Shown: positions 8,119-16,545, numbered from the stretch's first letter. The stretch: DNA of 40,554 bases from an uncultured Oscillospiraceae bacterium (GCA_900545655.1 UQZY01000017.1:1-40554), one strand, 5' to 3'. Notes: a model not told the origin generated them from the sequence alone. Numbers and translations: made by a program.

Positions 8119-9735
8119 ATGTTAAAAAATAAAATTACGTTAAAAGCCGTTCTTTGGTATGCACTTACACTCGTTATCTCTTTCCTTTTATCCTTCAGCG
8201 AAGCTCTCGGACGCATCTCGCCGCTCGGAATTGCATTTGTTGCGGCTCTTCCGAGCAGCTTCACCCCCATTGGACTTATCGGAGCATCCGTAGGATACTT
8301 CATGTGTCCGGAGGAAAATATCGTAGCCATAAGATATGTGGCTACACTATTCATCATAACGGTTATACGCAGCGTGACAAAGGACAGCAGATTCCAAAAC
8401 TCATCGGAATTCATTGCCGCCGTCACGGCCTTTTCGTGTATGGCAACCTCGCTTACTGTGATGTTTTCGACAAGATTCAAATTGGATACATTGCTTATCT
8501 TTATCCTTGAGGCATTGCTGTCCGCCGGTGCCGCATATTTTTTCGAAGAATTATTCAAAACCCGTAACCGCATCTCCACAACAGTTTCGGGGGCTCTTTT
8601 TTTACTCAGCCTCACGGGAATTGAATTTTGGTTTATAAACCTGAGTCTTGTCGCTTTGCCGTTCCTTATGATGCTGTTTTTAGATGAAAAAAACAAGCTG
8701 CAAAATATCGGAATTACGTTTGTAACCTTTCTCGCGGCATCTCTCGGGACAGGCAGTAAAGTTCCCCTTTTCTCTTTTATTCCCGCCGCAATAATCTACA
8801 TAATAATCCCCTGCGACATACTGTCGGTTATAAAACGAAGCCTCTTGCCGACTGATGAAAATACAAGACTTACAAGGGTTTCCCTTGAAGGTCGTCTCCG
8901 GTCCTTATCCGACACAATAATCCGGATTTCAGACCTCCTGTGCGATGTATCCGAGAAAACAAACGGTCTCTTCCCCGAAGATGCAAAAACCGCAATAATG
9001 AGGGATACCTTTACGAGACAGATAAAAGAGGCCGGGGCGATGCTCAGGGAATTGTCCGAAAGCAAAGAGGACGTCGGTGACATGCCGCAGGAAGCTTTTG
9101 AAGTTGAGCTCGGCATGCACCAGGTTGCGGCGAAATGCAACCGCAGGTGCGGCGACTACTTCAAAAGCTTCGAAACAGATGACGGAAAGTTTTATATGCT
9201 GCTGAGTGACGGCATGGGAACCGGAGCCCCGGCAGCCCTTTGCAGCGCCCTCTCCGTCGAGGTGATGCAAAGCCTTATCAGGGAAGGGGTGGATTTTCCG
9301 CATGCACTCGGCATCACAAATACCGCAATGATGCTGAATTCCGCCGATGAGGCGCTTGCGACCGTTGATATGGCTTGTATAGACCTCTCAACAGGTCGTG
9401 CGGACTTCTACAAAGCAGGAGCAGCCGCAACGCTTGTGCGTCACGGCCGCCGTGTTTTAAAACTTAACAGGGTTGCGCTTCCCATAGGAATACTCGGAGA
9501 AGCCGAATACTCGCACGCAAGCGCCACTCTTTCAAGGGATGATATAATTCTCATGTCAAGCGACGGCGTATGGGTCACCGACGAGGTATCTATCGCAAAA
9601 CAGCTTTCATACTTCAAGGGAGATGATATGGATACACTGTCGAAAAGGATTGCGGATACCGCATTTGAGAAAGGGACTGTAACGGACGATATAACCGTTA
9701 TAGCCGCGAGACTACTTCAAGCAGAATCTCTGTGA
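8119..9735 (+). CDS. spoIIE: Stage II sporulation protein E, short form (PP2C phosphatase)
   Basis: 538 aa. SpoIIE is a membrane Ser phosphatase that dephosphorylates the anti-anti-sigma factor SpoIIAA and so activates sigma-F in the forespore. The first 240 residues hold about eight to ten hydrophobic segments. The C-terminal PP2C domain (about 320-538) shows CGDYF with Asp346, LLSDGMGTG with Asp364 (the same 18-residue spacing as Asp610/Asp628 of B. subtilis), SSDGVW, and TDDITV near 523. B. subtilis SpoIIE has 827 residues; the region between the membrane and phosphatase parts is reduced here to about 90 residues. A GGTG ribosome site precedes the start. No Spo0A box was recognised in the short upstream spacer. 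Confidence 0.88.
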   Translation: MLKNKITLKAVLWYALTLVISFLLSFSEALGRISPLGIAFVAALPSSFTPIGLIGASVGYFMCPEENIVAIRYVATLFIITVIRSVTKDSRFQNSSEFIAAVTAFSCMATSLTVMFSTRFKLDTLLIFILEALLSAGAAYFFEELFKTRNRISTTVSGALFLLSLTGIEFWFINLSLVALPFLMMLFLDEKNKLQNIGITFVTFLAASLGTGSKVPLFSFIPAAIIYIIIPCDILSVIKRSLLPTDENTRLTRVSLEGRLRSLSDTIIRISDLLCDVSEKTNGLFPEDAKTAIMRDTFTRQIKEAGAMLRELSESKEDVGDMPQEAFEVELGMHQVAAKCNRRCGDYFKSFETDDGKFYMLLSDGMGTGAPAALCSALSVEVMQSLIREGVDFPHALGITNTAMMLNSADEALATVDMACIDLSTGRADFYKAGAAATLVRHGRRVLKLNRVALPIGILGEAEYSHASATLSRDDIILMSSDGVWVTDEVSIAKQLSYFKGDDMDTLSKRIADTAFEKGTVTDDITVIAARLLQAESL

Positions 9736-10378
9736 GGGTTTCCTCACAGAGATTGTTCATCTCTCTGTAAGAATCAATAGCCGTATCATCCGCGTCATCG
9801 GATATCTTCCGTATTGATAGAAACGGAATTCCGTACTTATGGCAGGCAGCCGCGATACCCGCTGATTCCATGTCGAATGCGTTTATAACAAATTCATTCC
9901 TGTACTCATCTTTTTTTTGTGAGTCGGTGAGAAAAAAGTCGCCCGTTCCGAGGCGGCCTTTTTTCATGCCGTCAAGAGACAAGGCTGCCGAAAGAAGCTC
10001 GTCATCCGCCTTATAGATATACTCGCCGCCCGGCTTCTTGCCGAGCGGATAACCGAACTCACGCAAATCAAAATCGCATTCGACATATGAGTCGCCGGCA
10101 ACGATATCCCCTTTTTTAAGATGTGACACGGCACCCGAGAGGCCGGCGCTCATTACAGCCGTGACCTTGAAGTTATAATAAAGGTCTGCGGCTGCAAGCG
10201 CGGCGTTCACCTTGCCGATACCGCTTTCAGCTGCATATATCTCGACATTTTCAGTCACATAGTGTATATACTCTTTTCCTCCGGCGGCAACCGTCGCTCC
10301 GCCGCGCGTGCTCACATATTCATAAAACGGCTTGTATTCCATTTCATCCGCAAAAATAAACCCGATTGTTTTTTTCAT
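9698..10378 (-). CDS. mtnN: 5'-methylthioadenosine/S-adenosylhomocysteine nucleosidase
   Basis: 226 aa, a cytosolic nucleoside hydrolase that cleaves adenine from methylthioadenosine and S-adenosylhomocysteine, recycling methionine and removing methylation by-products. The catalytic residues of the Pfs family are visible: Glu14 (ADEMEY), Glu171 (FDMESAG) and Asp194 (ISDDAD); the last two keep the spacing of E. coli Glu174/Asp197. The start at 10378 follows GGAGGAGTAGGT; the frame opens upstream at 10420 without a ribosome site. It has its own near-ideal promoter. Its last 38 bases overlap the end of spoIIE tail to tail. Confidence 0.93.
   Translation of the reverse strand: MKKTIGFIFADEMEYKPFYEYVSTRGGATVAAGGKEYIHYVTENVEIYAAESGIGKVNAALAAADLYYNFKVTAVMSAGLSGAVSHLKKGDIVAGDSYVECDFDLREFGYPLGKKPGGEYIYKADDELLSAALSLDGMKKGRLGTGDFFLTDSQKKDEYRNEFVINAFDMESAGIAAACHKYGIPFLSIRKISDDADDTAIDSYREMNNLCEETLTEILLEVVSRL
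9725..9754 (+). repeat. 13-bp perfect inverted repeat over the spoIIE stop codon
   Basis: AATCTCTGTGAGG (9725-9737) and its exact reverse complement (9742-9754) flank the loop GTTT. The spoIIE TGA (9733-9735) sits in the left arm, and the whole hairpin is inside mtnN coding sequence on the other strand. There is no clear U-tract, so it may stabilise the mRNA 3' end or terminate weakly. Confidence 0.7.
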
Positions 10379-10408
10379 ACCTACTCCTCCTATTTCGAAA
10401 ACAAAACA

Positions 10409-10437
10409 ATTATAAGTCACGAAAAAAACCGTGTCAA
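10409..10437 (-). promoter_or_regulatory. Consensus sigma-A promoter of mtnN
   Basis: On the minus strand TTGACA (10437-10432) and TATAAT (10414-10409) both match consensus in all six positions, with a 17-base spacer. Transcription should start near 10402, giving a leader of about 24 bases. Confidence 0.9.
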
Positions 10438-10481
10438 ATGAAGTTTACATCAAATCCCGTCCCACCGCTCACAGTATCCCG

Positions 10482-10614
10482 CCCGGAAGTCATCTCATAA
10501 AATGATAATGGCTGCAAAAGTCCGTGGATACCGGGTCTATGAGTGGCTTTTGCCCTTAGACCTGCTTAAGACCCGCAGGGTGCCCACTTTTATAGATTTT
10601 TAAAGATTTCCGGG
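10482..10614 (+). ncRNA. Candidate structured RNA upstream of zapA (possibly 6S RNA)
   Basis: A 133-base segment folds by eye into one long irregular hairpin: CCCGGAA (10482-10488) with TTCCGGG near 10608-10614, ATCTCATAAAA with TTTTATAGAT (one bulge), GGATACC with GGGTGCCC (one mismatch), then terminal hairpins GGGTCTA/TAGACCT and CCTGC/GCAGG. GGGTCT could alternatively pair with AGACCC. A long helix broken by bubbles is typical of 6S RNA, and 6S genes lie beside zapA in proteobacteria. It is shorter than usual 6S RNA (about 180-200), and strand and ends are uncertain. No promoter was found. Confidence 0.45.
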
Positions 10615-10695
10615 TCAAAATTACCCCTTTATTTCATTTTGCCTGTGTGATATACTTTTAGTGTAAATTATCATTAGTATAAGAGGGGTAGCGTT

Positions 10696-11055
10696 ATGGA
10701 AAAAAATAAAGTTAAGATCAGTATTTGCGGAAGTGACTACTATATCACCTCCGACGACGACCCGAAATACGTTTTGGAACTTGGAAATGCTCTTGATGAA
10801 AAACTTCAGAAAATCGTTCACGAAAACTCAAGACTTTCTATCACACAGGCAGCAATTCTTGCAGCACTTGATTACGCCGACATCGCAAAGAAGTCTTCTG
10901 ACACGGCGGACAACCTTCGCAGTCAGATAAAGGAGTATCTTGAGGACTCCGCACGCTATAAGCTTGAAGCAGAGGTTGCTCACAGAGACGTTGACAGACT
11001 CAACAAAGAGATAAACACACTCCGTGCAGGCAGCGGAAAAATGACTTCTTTTTAA
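10696..11055 (+). CDS. zapA: Cell division protein ZapA
   Basis: 119 aa, the usual size. ZapA binds and bundles FtsZ at the division ring. The N-terminal part (about 1-60) has the NKVKISICGSDYYI strand region and the HENSRLSITQAAILAALDYAD helix typical of the family. The C-terminal part (about 65-110) is a charged coiled coil. GAGGGG lies 7 bases before the ATG. The U32-family gene follows after 28 bases and is probably co-transcribed. Confidence 0.88.
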   Translation: MEKNKVKISICGSDYYITSDDDPKYVLELGNALDEKLQKIVHENSRLSITQAAILAALDYADIAKKSSDTADNLRSQIKEYLEDSARYKLEAEVAHRDVDRLNKEINTLRAGSGKMTSF

Positions 11056-11083
11056 AATAAAATAATTTTTCAGGGACATACTT

Positions 11084-13201
11084 ATGAATTACAACACTGA
11101 GATTCTGGCACCGACAGGCAGTAAGGATTCGCTTATTGCCGCCGTAAGGTGCGGAGCAGATGCGGTTTATCTCGGTGTGGGAAATTTCAACGCAAGAAGA
11201 AATGCGGAAAATTTCAGTGTAAGAGAGCTAAAAGCTGCTATCTCCTACTGTCATGTCAGAGGCGTCAGAGTTTATATCACTCTGAACACCCTTATTCTCG
11301 ACGCTGAAATTCCGGCTGTACTTGAACTTATAAAATGCGGCTGTGCCTTCGGTGCAGACGCATTTATTATACAGGACGTCGGTATTGCACGGCTTGTGAG
11401 GGAATTTGCACCCACCATGCCCATTCACGCTTCAACCCAAATGGCGGTGTCAACGGAAAAAGGCTTTAACAAGCTTCAGAGTCTCGGATTCACCCAGGCG
11501 GTGCTTCCGAGGGAGCTTTCATATGAAGAAATAAAGCATATAAAAGAAAACACCTCAATAGACCTTGAGATGTTCATACACGGTGCACTCTGCATGTGTG
11601 TTTCGGGACAGTGCTACCTTTCGGGAATGCTGGGCGGAAGAAGCGGAAACAGAGGCCTGTGCGCACAGCCCTGCCGCTTAAGCTTCGGCGCACCGCACGG
11701 CACCGGCTATGACCTCTCTCTTAAGGATCTTTCACTTATAGACAGCATACCTATGCTCTCGGAGCTTGGTATAAAGTCATTCAAGATTGAGGGACGGATG
11801 AAACGTCCGGAATACGTTGCGGCAGCCGTAACAGCCTGCAAAAACGCACGTGACGGTAAAAACGATCCCGCACTCAGAGCTGACCTCAAGGCTGTCTTTT
11901 CAAGATCGGGATTTACGGACGGATACTTTACCGACCACCTCGGTAAAAACATGTTCGGCATCCGCGGAAAGGACGATGTAACAGCCGCAGCCCCCGTTCT
12001 TCACAGGCTGGCTCTCCTTTATGAAAAGGAAGAGCAAAATATACCCGTTTCCATAAGTCTCAAGGCGGAGCTCCACAAGCCGCTCATGGCCTCGGCATCT
12101 ACCGGGAAGGTACGGGTATTTGTAACCTCCGACTATAAAGTACAGAAGGCTCTGAACCACGCCACAGAGGTTTCCACCATAAGAACGCAGCTCAAAAAAA
12201 CCGGAGGCACACCCTTCAACGTAAAAATGACGGATATCGATATCGACAAAAACATCAATATCCCCGTTTCCGAAATAAACAACATACGGCGCGGTGCGCT
12301 CAATGAACTTGAAGCAAAGCTCATTGAGCCGTTTGTCAAGACCTTTGGAGAAAATCCGGAGGAATTCTATCCGGACAAGCTGACACCGCACAATGTTGAA
12401 CCCGAAATCGAGAGCAATCCCCTCAACATGGTCATAAGATTTCAGCATGTAAACCAGATCCCGGACAACTTCGCCGAAACCGTAAGCTCGATGACAAAAC
12501 ATAAAATAACCTCCGTCATCGTACCGGTAACGACTCATGAGGATAAATTTTCCTTCATAAGAAAGTTCGGTGTACCGTTCGGTGTGGAAATACCGCGCGC
12601 CCTTTACGGAAATCAAAAAAAGATTGAAAAAGCGATAAAAACCGCAAAGGACAACGGCGCTTCCTTCGCTTATGCGGGGACTGTTGACGGCATACTTCTT
12701 TCACAGAAATATACATTGCCCATAATGGGAGGCTCCACCTTAAACATCTTCAACTCCCTTGCGCTGAAGGAGTACAGAGAAAACTTCGGTCTTCATTCAA
12801 CCTTGGTTTCTACAGAGCTTGAGCTCAAAGACATATCCACTCTGCGTGAAGCCCTGCCGAGAGGCATTCTCGCCTACGGACGCACGGCTCTTATGCTTAC
12901 AAGGAACTGCCCGATTAAAAACGGGCTTGACTGCAAAAGCTGTAAAGGCGAACAAAGTCTTACTGACCGCAAGGGAATAAAGTTCCCTGTAAGGTGCTGT
13001 AACGGATGCAGTGAAATACTGAACTCCCGTCCCATATACATCGCCGACAAGCTGAGTGACGTAAAAAATGTTGACTTTCTGCTTTTGAGCTTTACGGTTG
13101 AGTCAAAAGAAAAGGTAAATAAAATAATCGAGGCATATGATAAGGAACTGCCTCCCCTCGGAGAATTCACGCGCGGACTTTATTTCAGAGGTGTAGAATA
13201 A
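11084..13201 (+). CDS. U32-family protein, RlhA-type RNA hydroxylation enzyme (annotated as peptidase)
   Basis: 705 aa. Family U32 was named for collagenase activity, but characterised members (RlhA, TrhP) hydroxylate 23S rRNA or tRNA and use prephenate and iron. Visible: the N-terminal barrel beginning EILAPTGSKDSLIAAVRCGA, and the U32 signature EMFIHGALCMCVSGQCYLS followed by GNRGLCAQPCR, which supplies the conserved cysteines. A long C-terminal extension of DUF3656 type holds further Cys motifs (CPIKNGLDCKSC, CCNGC) that may bind another metal. The length fits the RlhA branch better than the roughly 400-residue YrrO/TrhP branch. The substrate is not proven. Confidence 0.85.
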   Translation: MNYNTEILAPTGSKDSLIAAVRCGADAVYLGVGNFNARRNAENFSVRELKAAISYCHVRGVRVYITLNTLILDAEIPAVLELIKCGCAFGADAFIIQDVGIARLVREFAPTMPIHASTQMAVSTEKGFNKLQSLGFTQAVLPRELSYEEIKHIKENTSIDLEMFIHGALCMCVSGQCYLSGMLGGRSGNRGLCAQPCRLSFGAPHGTGYDLSLKDLSLIDSIPMLSELGIKSFKIEGRMKRPEYVAAAVTACKNARDGKNDPALRADLKAVFSRSGFTDGYFTDHLGKNMFGIRGKDDVTAAAPVLHRLALLYEKEEQNIPVSISLKAELHKPLMASASTGKVRVFVTSDYKVQKALNHATEVSTIRTQLKKTGGTPFNVKMTDIDIDKNINIPVSEINNIRRGALNELEAKLIEPFVKTFGENPEEFYPDKLTPHNVEPEIESNPLNMVIRFQHVNQIPDNFAETVSSMTKHKITSVIVPVTTHEDKFSFIRKFGVPFGVEIPRALYGNQKKIEKAIKTAKDNGASFAYAGTVDGILLSQKYTLPIMGGSTLNIFNSLALKEYRENFGLHSTLVSTELELKDISTLREALPRGILAYGRTALMLTRNCPIKNGLDCKSCKGEQSLTDRKGIKFPVRCCNGCSEILNSRPIYIADKLSDVKNVDFLLLSFTVESKEKVNKIIEAYDKELPPLGEFTRGLYFRGVE

Positions 13202-13212
13202 CAAAGCAAAAG

Positions 13213-13250
13213 CCCTGATACCATCAAGTAAGATGATATCAGGGTTTTAT
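13213..13250. terminator. Bidirectional terminator between the U32 gene and the lysine transporter
   Basis: CCCTGATACCATC (13213-13225) pairs with GATGATATCAGGG (13232-13244) apart from one mismatch. It is followed by TTTTATTATTT on the plus strand and CTTTTGCTTT on the minus strand, so it can end both convergent genes. Confidence 0.85.
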
Positions 13251-13272
13251 TATTTAGCGGTATTATAAGAAA

Positions 13273-14907
13273 TTACTCTGTTTTTTCAGCTTTAAGCTGA
13301 GCCATGTCTTTCTCGTAGTTTTTTCTTCCGCCCTTTGTGATAGCCTTGATAGCGAAGAGAGTAGCTATAGTAAGTACAATTCCGGTAGCAAGACAGATAA
13401 GTGCGTTCTGAACAAAGCCTGCGATAATAAAGTTTACAAATGATATAGCAGCAACCGTAACTGCATACGGAATCTGTGTTCCAACGTGATTCAGATGGTT
13501 ACACTGAGCACCTGCGGATGACATGATGGTTGTATCCGAAATCGGTGAACAGTGGTCGCCGCAAACAGCACCTGCAAGGCAAGCCGAGATACCGATAGTA
13601 CCGAGTGTCGAGCCGACAGGGAAAATAGCCGTTACTATAGGAATGAGGATACCGAATGTACCCCATGATGTACCTGTTGCAAAAGCAAGGAGACATGCAA
13701 TGATGAAGATAACAGCCGGAAGAAGCGATGTAAGACTTGCCGAAGCGCCTTCAACAACTGCCGCAACAAACTCACGTGCTTCAAGGAGGGAAGTCATATT
13801 CTTAAGGCTTGTTGCAAATGTAAGGATAAGGATAGCGGGAACCATTGCATTGAAGCCTGCGGGGATACACTCCATAGCCTCTTTAAATGTCATAACCCTT
13901 CTTGCAACAACGTAAATGATTGTAGCAACGAGAGCTACAACGCCGCCCCACGGAAGACCTACAAATGCGTCGGTATTTGCGAAAGCAGCTACAAAGCCAA
14001 GCTCATCTACTCCGCCTACGCGAAGAAGTGCATAAACGCAGATTACGATAAGGAAAAGAATCGGAAGAATAAGGTCTATAACCTTGCCCTTAGGATTCGG
14101 CTCTGCTTCCTGCTCACCCTCATAAACACCTGTTGTGAAAAGGTCGCCGTTCTCCTTTGCGTTTATCTCATGCATAGCCATTGAACCGTAGTCAAAGCCC
14201 ATAAGAGTTATGGCAATGATGAAAACCAATGTAAGAAGTGAATAGTAGTTGTACGGAATAGCCGAAACAAAGAGCTTGAGGCCCTGTCCCTCGGGTGCGT
14301 ACGAAGAAACTGCCGCAGCCCATGAGGAAATGGGAGCAATCATGCAAATCGGAGCAGCTGTAGCATCTATGAGGTACGAAAGCTTTGCACGTGAAATCTT
14401 ATGAGAGTCTGTTACGGGTCTCATAACCGAGCCTACCGTGAGACAGTTGAAATAGTCATCGATAAAAATAAGTATACCGAGTGCAAAGGTTGCGAGCATA
14501 GCTCCGGCTCTTGTTTTTATGTGCTTCTGCGCCCAGCGTCCGAAAGCAGCCGAGCCGCCTGCCTTGTTTACAAGTGCAACGAGGATTCCGAGCTCAACAA
14601 GGAAGATAAAGATACCTGCGTTGTCAGCAACAGCCGGAATCATTGATTCGGTGATAATCGCATCAAGAAGGTGTCCGGGCATAAAGTGACTGTAAAGCGC
14701 ACCGCCGACAACAACACCTATGAAGAGTGACGAATAAACCTCTTTTGTTATAAGCGCAAGGCTTATTGCCACAACCGGCGGTAAGAGAGCCCAAAGAGTA
14801 CCTTTAGCCGCCAAAATGCTTCCGGTAAAGCAACAGCCTATAACAAAGAGCACCATAAATGCAATGGCGCCGATGGCTGTACCGGAAATTTTTCTTTTCT
14901 TTTCCAT
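13273..14907 (-). CDS. lysW: NhaC-family transporter, predicted lysine importer (LysW type)
   Basis: 544 aa, polytopic membrane protein with roughly 11-12 hydrophobic segments and NhaC-family landmarks such as FIDDYFNCLTVGSVMRPVTD and AGAVCGDHCSPISDTTIMSS. NhaC relatives exchange sodium for protons or organic ions. A lysine riboswitch and its terminator sit immediately upstream on the same strand, so expression falls when lysine is plentiful. This is the basis for calling it a lysine transporter, in line with the LysW proteins proposed from L-box regulons. The start at 14907 is favoured because GGAGG lies 8 bases upstream; the Met codon at 14922 overlaps that site. Sodium coupling is inferred from the family only. 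Confidence 0.85.
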   Translation of the reverse strand: MEKKRKISGTAIGAIAFMVLFVIGCCFTGSILAAKGTLWALLPPVVAISLALITKEVYSSLFIGVVVGGALYSHFMPGHLLDAIITESMIPAVADNAGIFIFLVELGILVALVNKAGGSAAFGRWAQKHIKTRAGAMLATFALGILIFIDDYFNCLTVGSVMRPVTDSHKISRAKLSYLIDATAAPICMIAPISSWAAAVSSYAPEGQGLKLFVSAIPYNYYSLLTLVFIIAITLMGFDYGSMAMHEINAKENGDLFTTGVYEGEQEAEPNPKGKVIDLILPILFLIVICVYALLRVGGVDELGFVAAFANTDAFVGLPWGGVVALVATIIYVVARRVMTFKEAMECIPAGFNAMVPAILILTFATSLKNMTSLLEAREFVAAVVEGASASLTSLLPAVIFIIACLLAFATGTSWGTFGILIPIVTAIFPVGSTLGTIGISACLAGAVCGDHCSPISDTTIMSSAGAQCNHLNHVGTQIPYAVTVAAISFVNFIIAGFVQNALICLATGIVLTIATLFAIKAITKGGRKNYEKDMAQLKAEKTE

Positions 14908-14951
14908 TTCATTTTCCTCCATTTAATGATTATAGAATAATAAAAATCAAA

Positions 14952-14979
14952 TAAAAAAGGCCGTGATACTATCACGACC
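14952..14979 (-). terminator. Riboswitch-controlled terminator
   Basis: On the minus strand GGTCGTGAT (14979-14971) pairs with ATCACGGCC (14967-14959) around a 3-base loop, followed by TTTTTT. It lies between the lysine aptamer and the transporter start and is the expected off-switch. Confidence 0.85.
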
Positions 14980-14999
14980 ATAAATAAACAAAATAAGGC

Positions 15000-15180
15000 T
15001 TCATTTACAGTTATGACAGCGCTCCACTATAAAGTGACAGTCCGTTACATGTTTTGCAACGACCCAGCAGAAATAAGCGAACAAGCCCTTTTCCACTTCG
15101 GCGATGTATCCTTTCACGCAGCACCCATTGTTCCGGTTGCACCGCGCTACTCTTATAGCACCGCACCTCTATCAAGACAC
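15000..15180 (-). promoter_or_regulatory. Lysine riboswitch (L-box)
   Basis: Reading the minus strand from about 15180: GATAGAGGTGCGG, then AAGAGTAGCGC, GAAAGG, ATCGCCGAAG, GCTGGGTCGT, CGGACTGTCA and GGAGCGCTGTCATAA. These are the conserved blocks of the L-box in the right order. The closing stem P1 is GATAG with CTGTC. The aptamer is followed by a rho-independent terminator and an NhaC-family gene, a known L-box target. High lysine should stabilise the aptamer and cause termination. Confidence 0.93.
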
Positions 15181-15199
15181 TTTTCAATTGATGAATGAA

Positions 15200-15228
15200 A
15201 TTTTAACACAAGCTATGAGAATATGCAA
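15200..15228 (-). promoter_or_regulatory. Promoter of the lysine riboswitch-transporter unit
   Basis: On the minus strand TTGCAT (15228-15223) and TAAAAT (15205-15200) are 17 bases apart, with a TG extension before the -10. Transcription would start near 15193, just before the aptamer. Confidence 0.75.
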
Positions 15229-15296
15229 TACCAAACCATGAAAAAAACATACTCATGAAAAAATCATAATTGCGTACCTTTATAGCCTTGAAGATA

Positions 15297-15728
15297 CTAC
15301 TGTTTTCCCGTTGAGCCGAAGCCCCCTCTGTCCTCTCCCTCAAGAGATAAAACCTCCGAGAACTCAATTTCGGGTTGGTTTTCAACAATCCTGAACTGAC
15401 AGATCCTGTCATTGACATGAATCTCGGTATCCTTTACGGCGAGTGCCGGCAGATACCATTGGTCATTATCTCCGCAATAAGAGGCATCTATAACCCCCAT
15501 GGAGTTTGTCTGTATGATACCGAAGTTCTTAAAGGTTGAAGAACGCGGCACAACATGAGCCTCAAAGCCCCTCGGAAGCTCCATGGCAATACCGAGCGGA
15601 ATAAGTCTCCACTCTCCCTTTTTCATGGAGATATCCTCCGCACAGCGAAGGTCAATCCAGTCGGACTTGCCGTCGATATACCTGAGCTTTTCGATTTTAT
15701 CCGTGAAATACTTTATTTTTATTTTCAT
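15297..15728 (-). CDS. dut: dUTP diphosphatase
   Basis: 143 aa, homotrimeric dUTPase family. It hydrolyses dUTP to dUMP, keeping uracil out of DNA and feeding dTMP synthesis. The five family motifs are recognisable in order: DLRCAEDI, PRSSTFKNFGI, GVIDASYCG with the catalytic Asp, a motif around RICQFRIVENQ, and the C-terminal GGFGSTGKQ lid that closes over the nucleotide. Motif 2 has PRSSTF instead of PRSGLA, a variant seen in Firmicutes. The gene follows the SDR gene by 74 bases on the same strand. Its ribosome site (GGGAA) is weak. Confidence 0.92.
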   Translation of the reverse strand: MKIKIKYFTDKIEKLRYIDGKSDWIDLRCAEDISMKKGEWRLIPLGIAMELPRGFEAHVVPRSSTFKNFGIIQTNSMGVIDASYCGDNDQWYLPALAVKDTEIHVNDRICQFRIVENQPEIEFSEVLSLEGEDRGGFGSTGKQ

Positions 15729-15802
15729 CGTAAAATTCCCGTCTGATGTAATTATCTTATTCTGTTATCTTATTATTCTTTTCCGTCATAGCCTTGACCG
15801 AA

Positions 15803-16531
15803 TCAGATGATAAACCCGCCGTTTACGCCCAGAATTTGTCCCGTTATGAATGAGGCGTTTTCCGACGCAAGGAAAAGGGTTGCCTTAGCGATTTCCTCCG
15901 GTTTGCCTATCCTCTCAAGAGGAGTTTCGTTTGACAACTCCTCCATATCTCTTTCTCCGTGCGCAGAATTCATGGGAGTGTCCACAACCCCCGGTGATAT
16001 ACAGTTAACTCTTATTCCCGAAGGACCGACTTCCTTTGCCAACGACTTTGTAAAGCCGAGAAGCGCGGCCTTGGACGCGCTGTAGATAACCTCACAGGAA
16101 GCGCCTACCTCACCCCACATGGAAGAGATGTTTATTATAACTCCGTCTTTTCTGTTTATCATTCCCGGAAGAACAGCCTTAGTCGCGTTGAAGGCGCCCT
16201 TCATGTTTACATCCATAAGGCGGTCATAGATAACGTCCGTCGTATCCGTGATAAGGCCCTGATACGCAACAGCCGCATTGTTTATAAGCACATCTACGTG
16301 TCCGAGGTCCGCCATAACGTCAACCACCATCTTAGACACCTCTGCAGGCTGTGAAACGTCCGCCTTATACGCCTTCGCCATTCCTCCGGCTTCAAGAATT
16401 TCATCGACAATCCTGTTTGCGGATTCCTCCGACTTAAAATAGTTTATTGCCACCTTGTAGCCTGCTGCGGCAAATTCCCTGCACACCGCACCGCCGATAC
16501 CTCCGGCACCGCCCGTAACCAATACAGTCAC
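15803..16531 (-). CDS. SDR-family oxidoreductase, FabG-like
   Basis: 242 aa, classical short-chain dehydrogenase length. Visible: the NAD(P) motif TGGAGGIGGAV near the N-terminus, NNAAVAY, the catalytic Ser in INISSMWG, and YSASKAALLGFTKSLAKEVG with the catalytic Tyr and Lys, then RVNCISPGVVDTPM. It resembles 3-oxoacyl-ACP reductases, but no fatty-acid genes are adjacent, so the substrate is unknown. The start is a GTG at 16531, supported by GGGAGG upstream. It lies right after the lipoprotein terminator, whose U-tract nearly touches this ribosome site, so it may depend on read-through. Confidence 0.88.
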   Translation of the reverse strand: MTVLVTGGAGGIGGAVCREFAAAGYKVAINYFKSEESANRIVDEILEAGGMAKAYKADVSQPAEVSKMVVDVMADLGHVDVLINNAAVAYQGLITDTTDVIYDRLMDVNMKGAFNATKAVLPGMINRKDGVIINISSMWGEVGASCEVIYSASKAALLGFTKSLAKEVGPSGIRVNCISPGVVDTPMNSAHGERDMEELSNETPLERIGKPEEIAKATLFLASENASFITGQILGVNGGFII

Positions 16532-16545
16532 AAAAAAACCTCCCT

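Noticed and set aside
10379..10620. SAM/SAH riboswitch controlling mtnN
   Set aside because: The consensus mtnN promoter lies between the structured region and the gene, so the structure would not be transcribed with mtnN; no SAM or SAH riboswitch blocks were seen.
15013..15198. 61-aa open frame on the plus strand
   Set aside because: It lies on the opposite strand of a clear lysine riboswitch and has no ribosome site.
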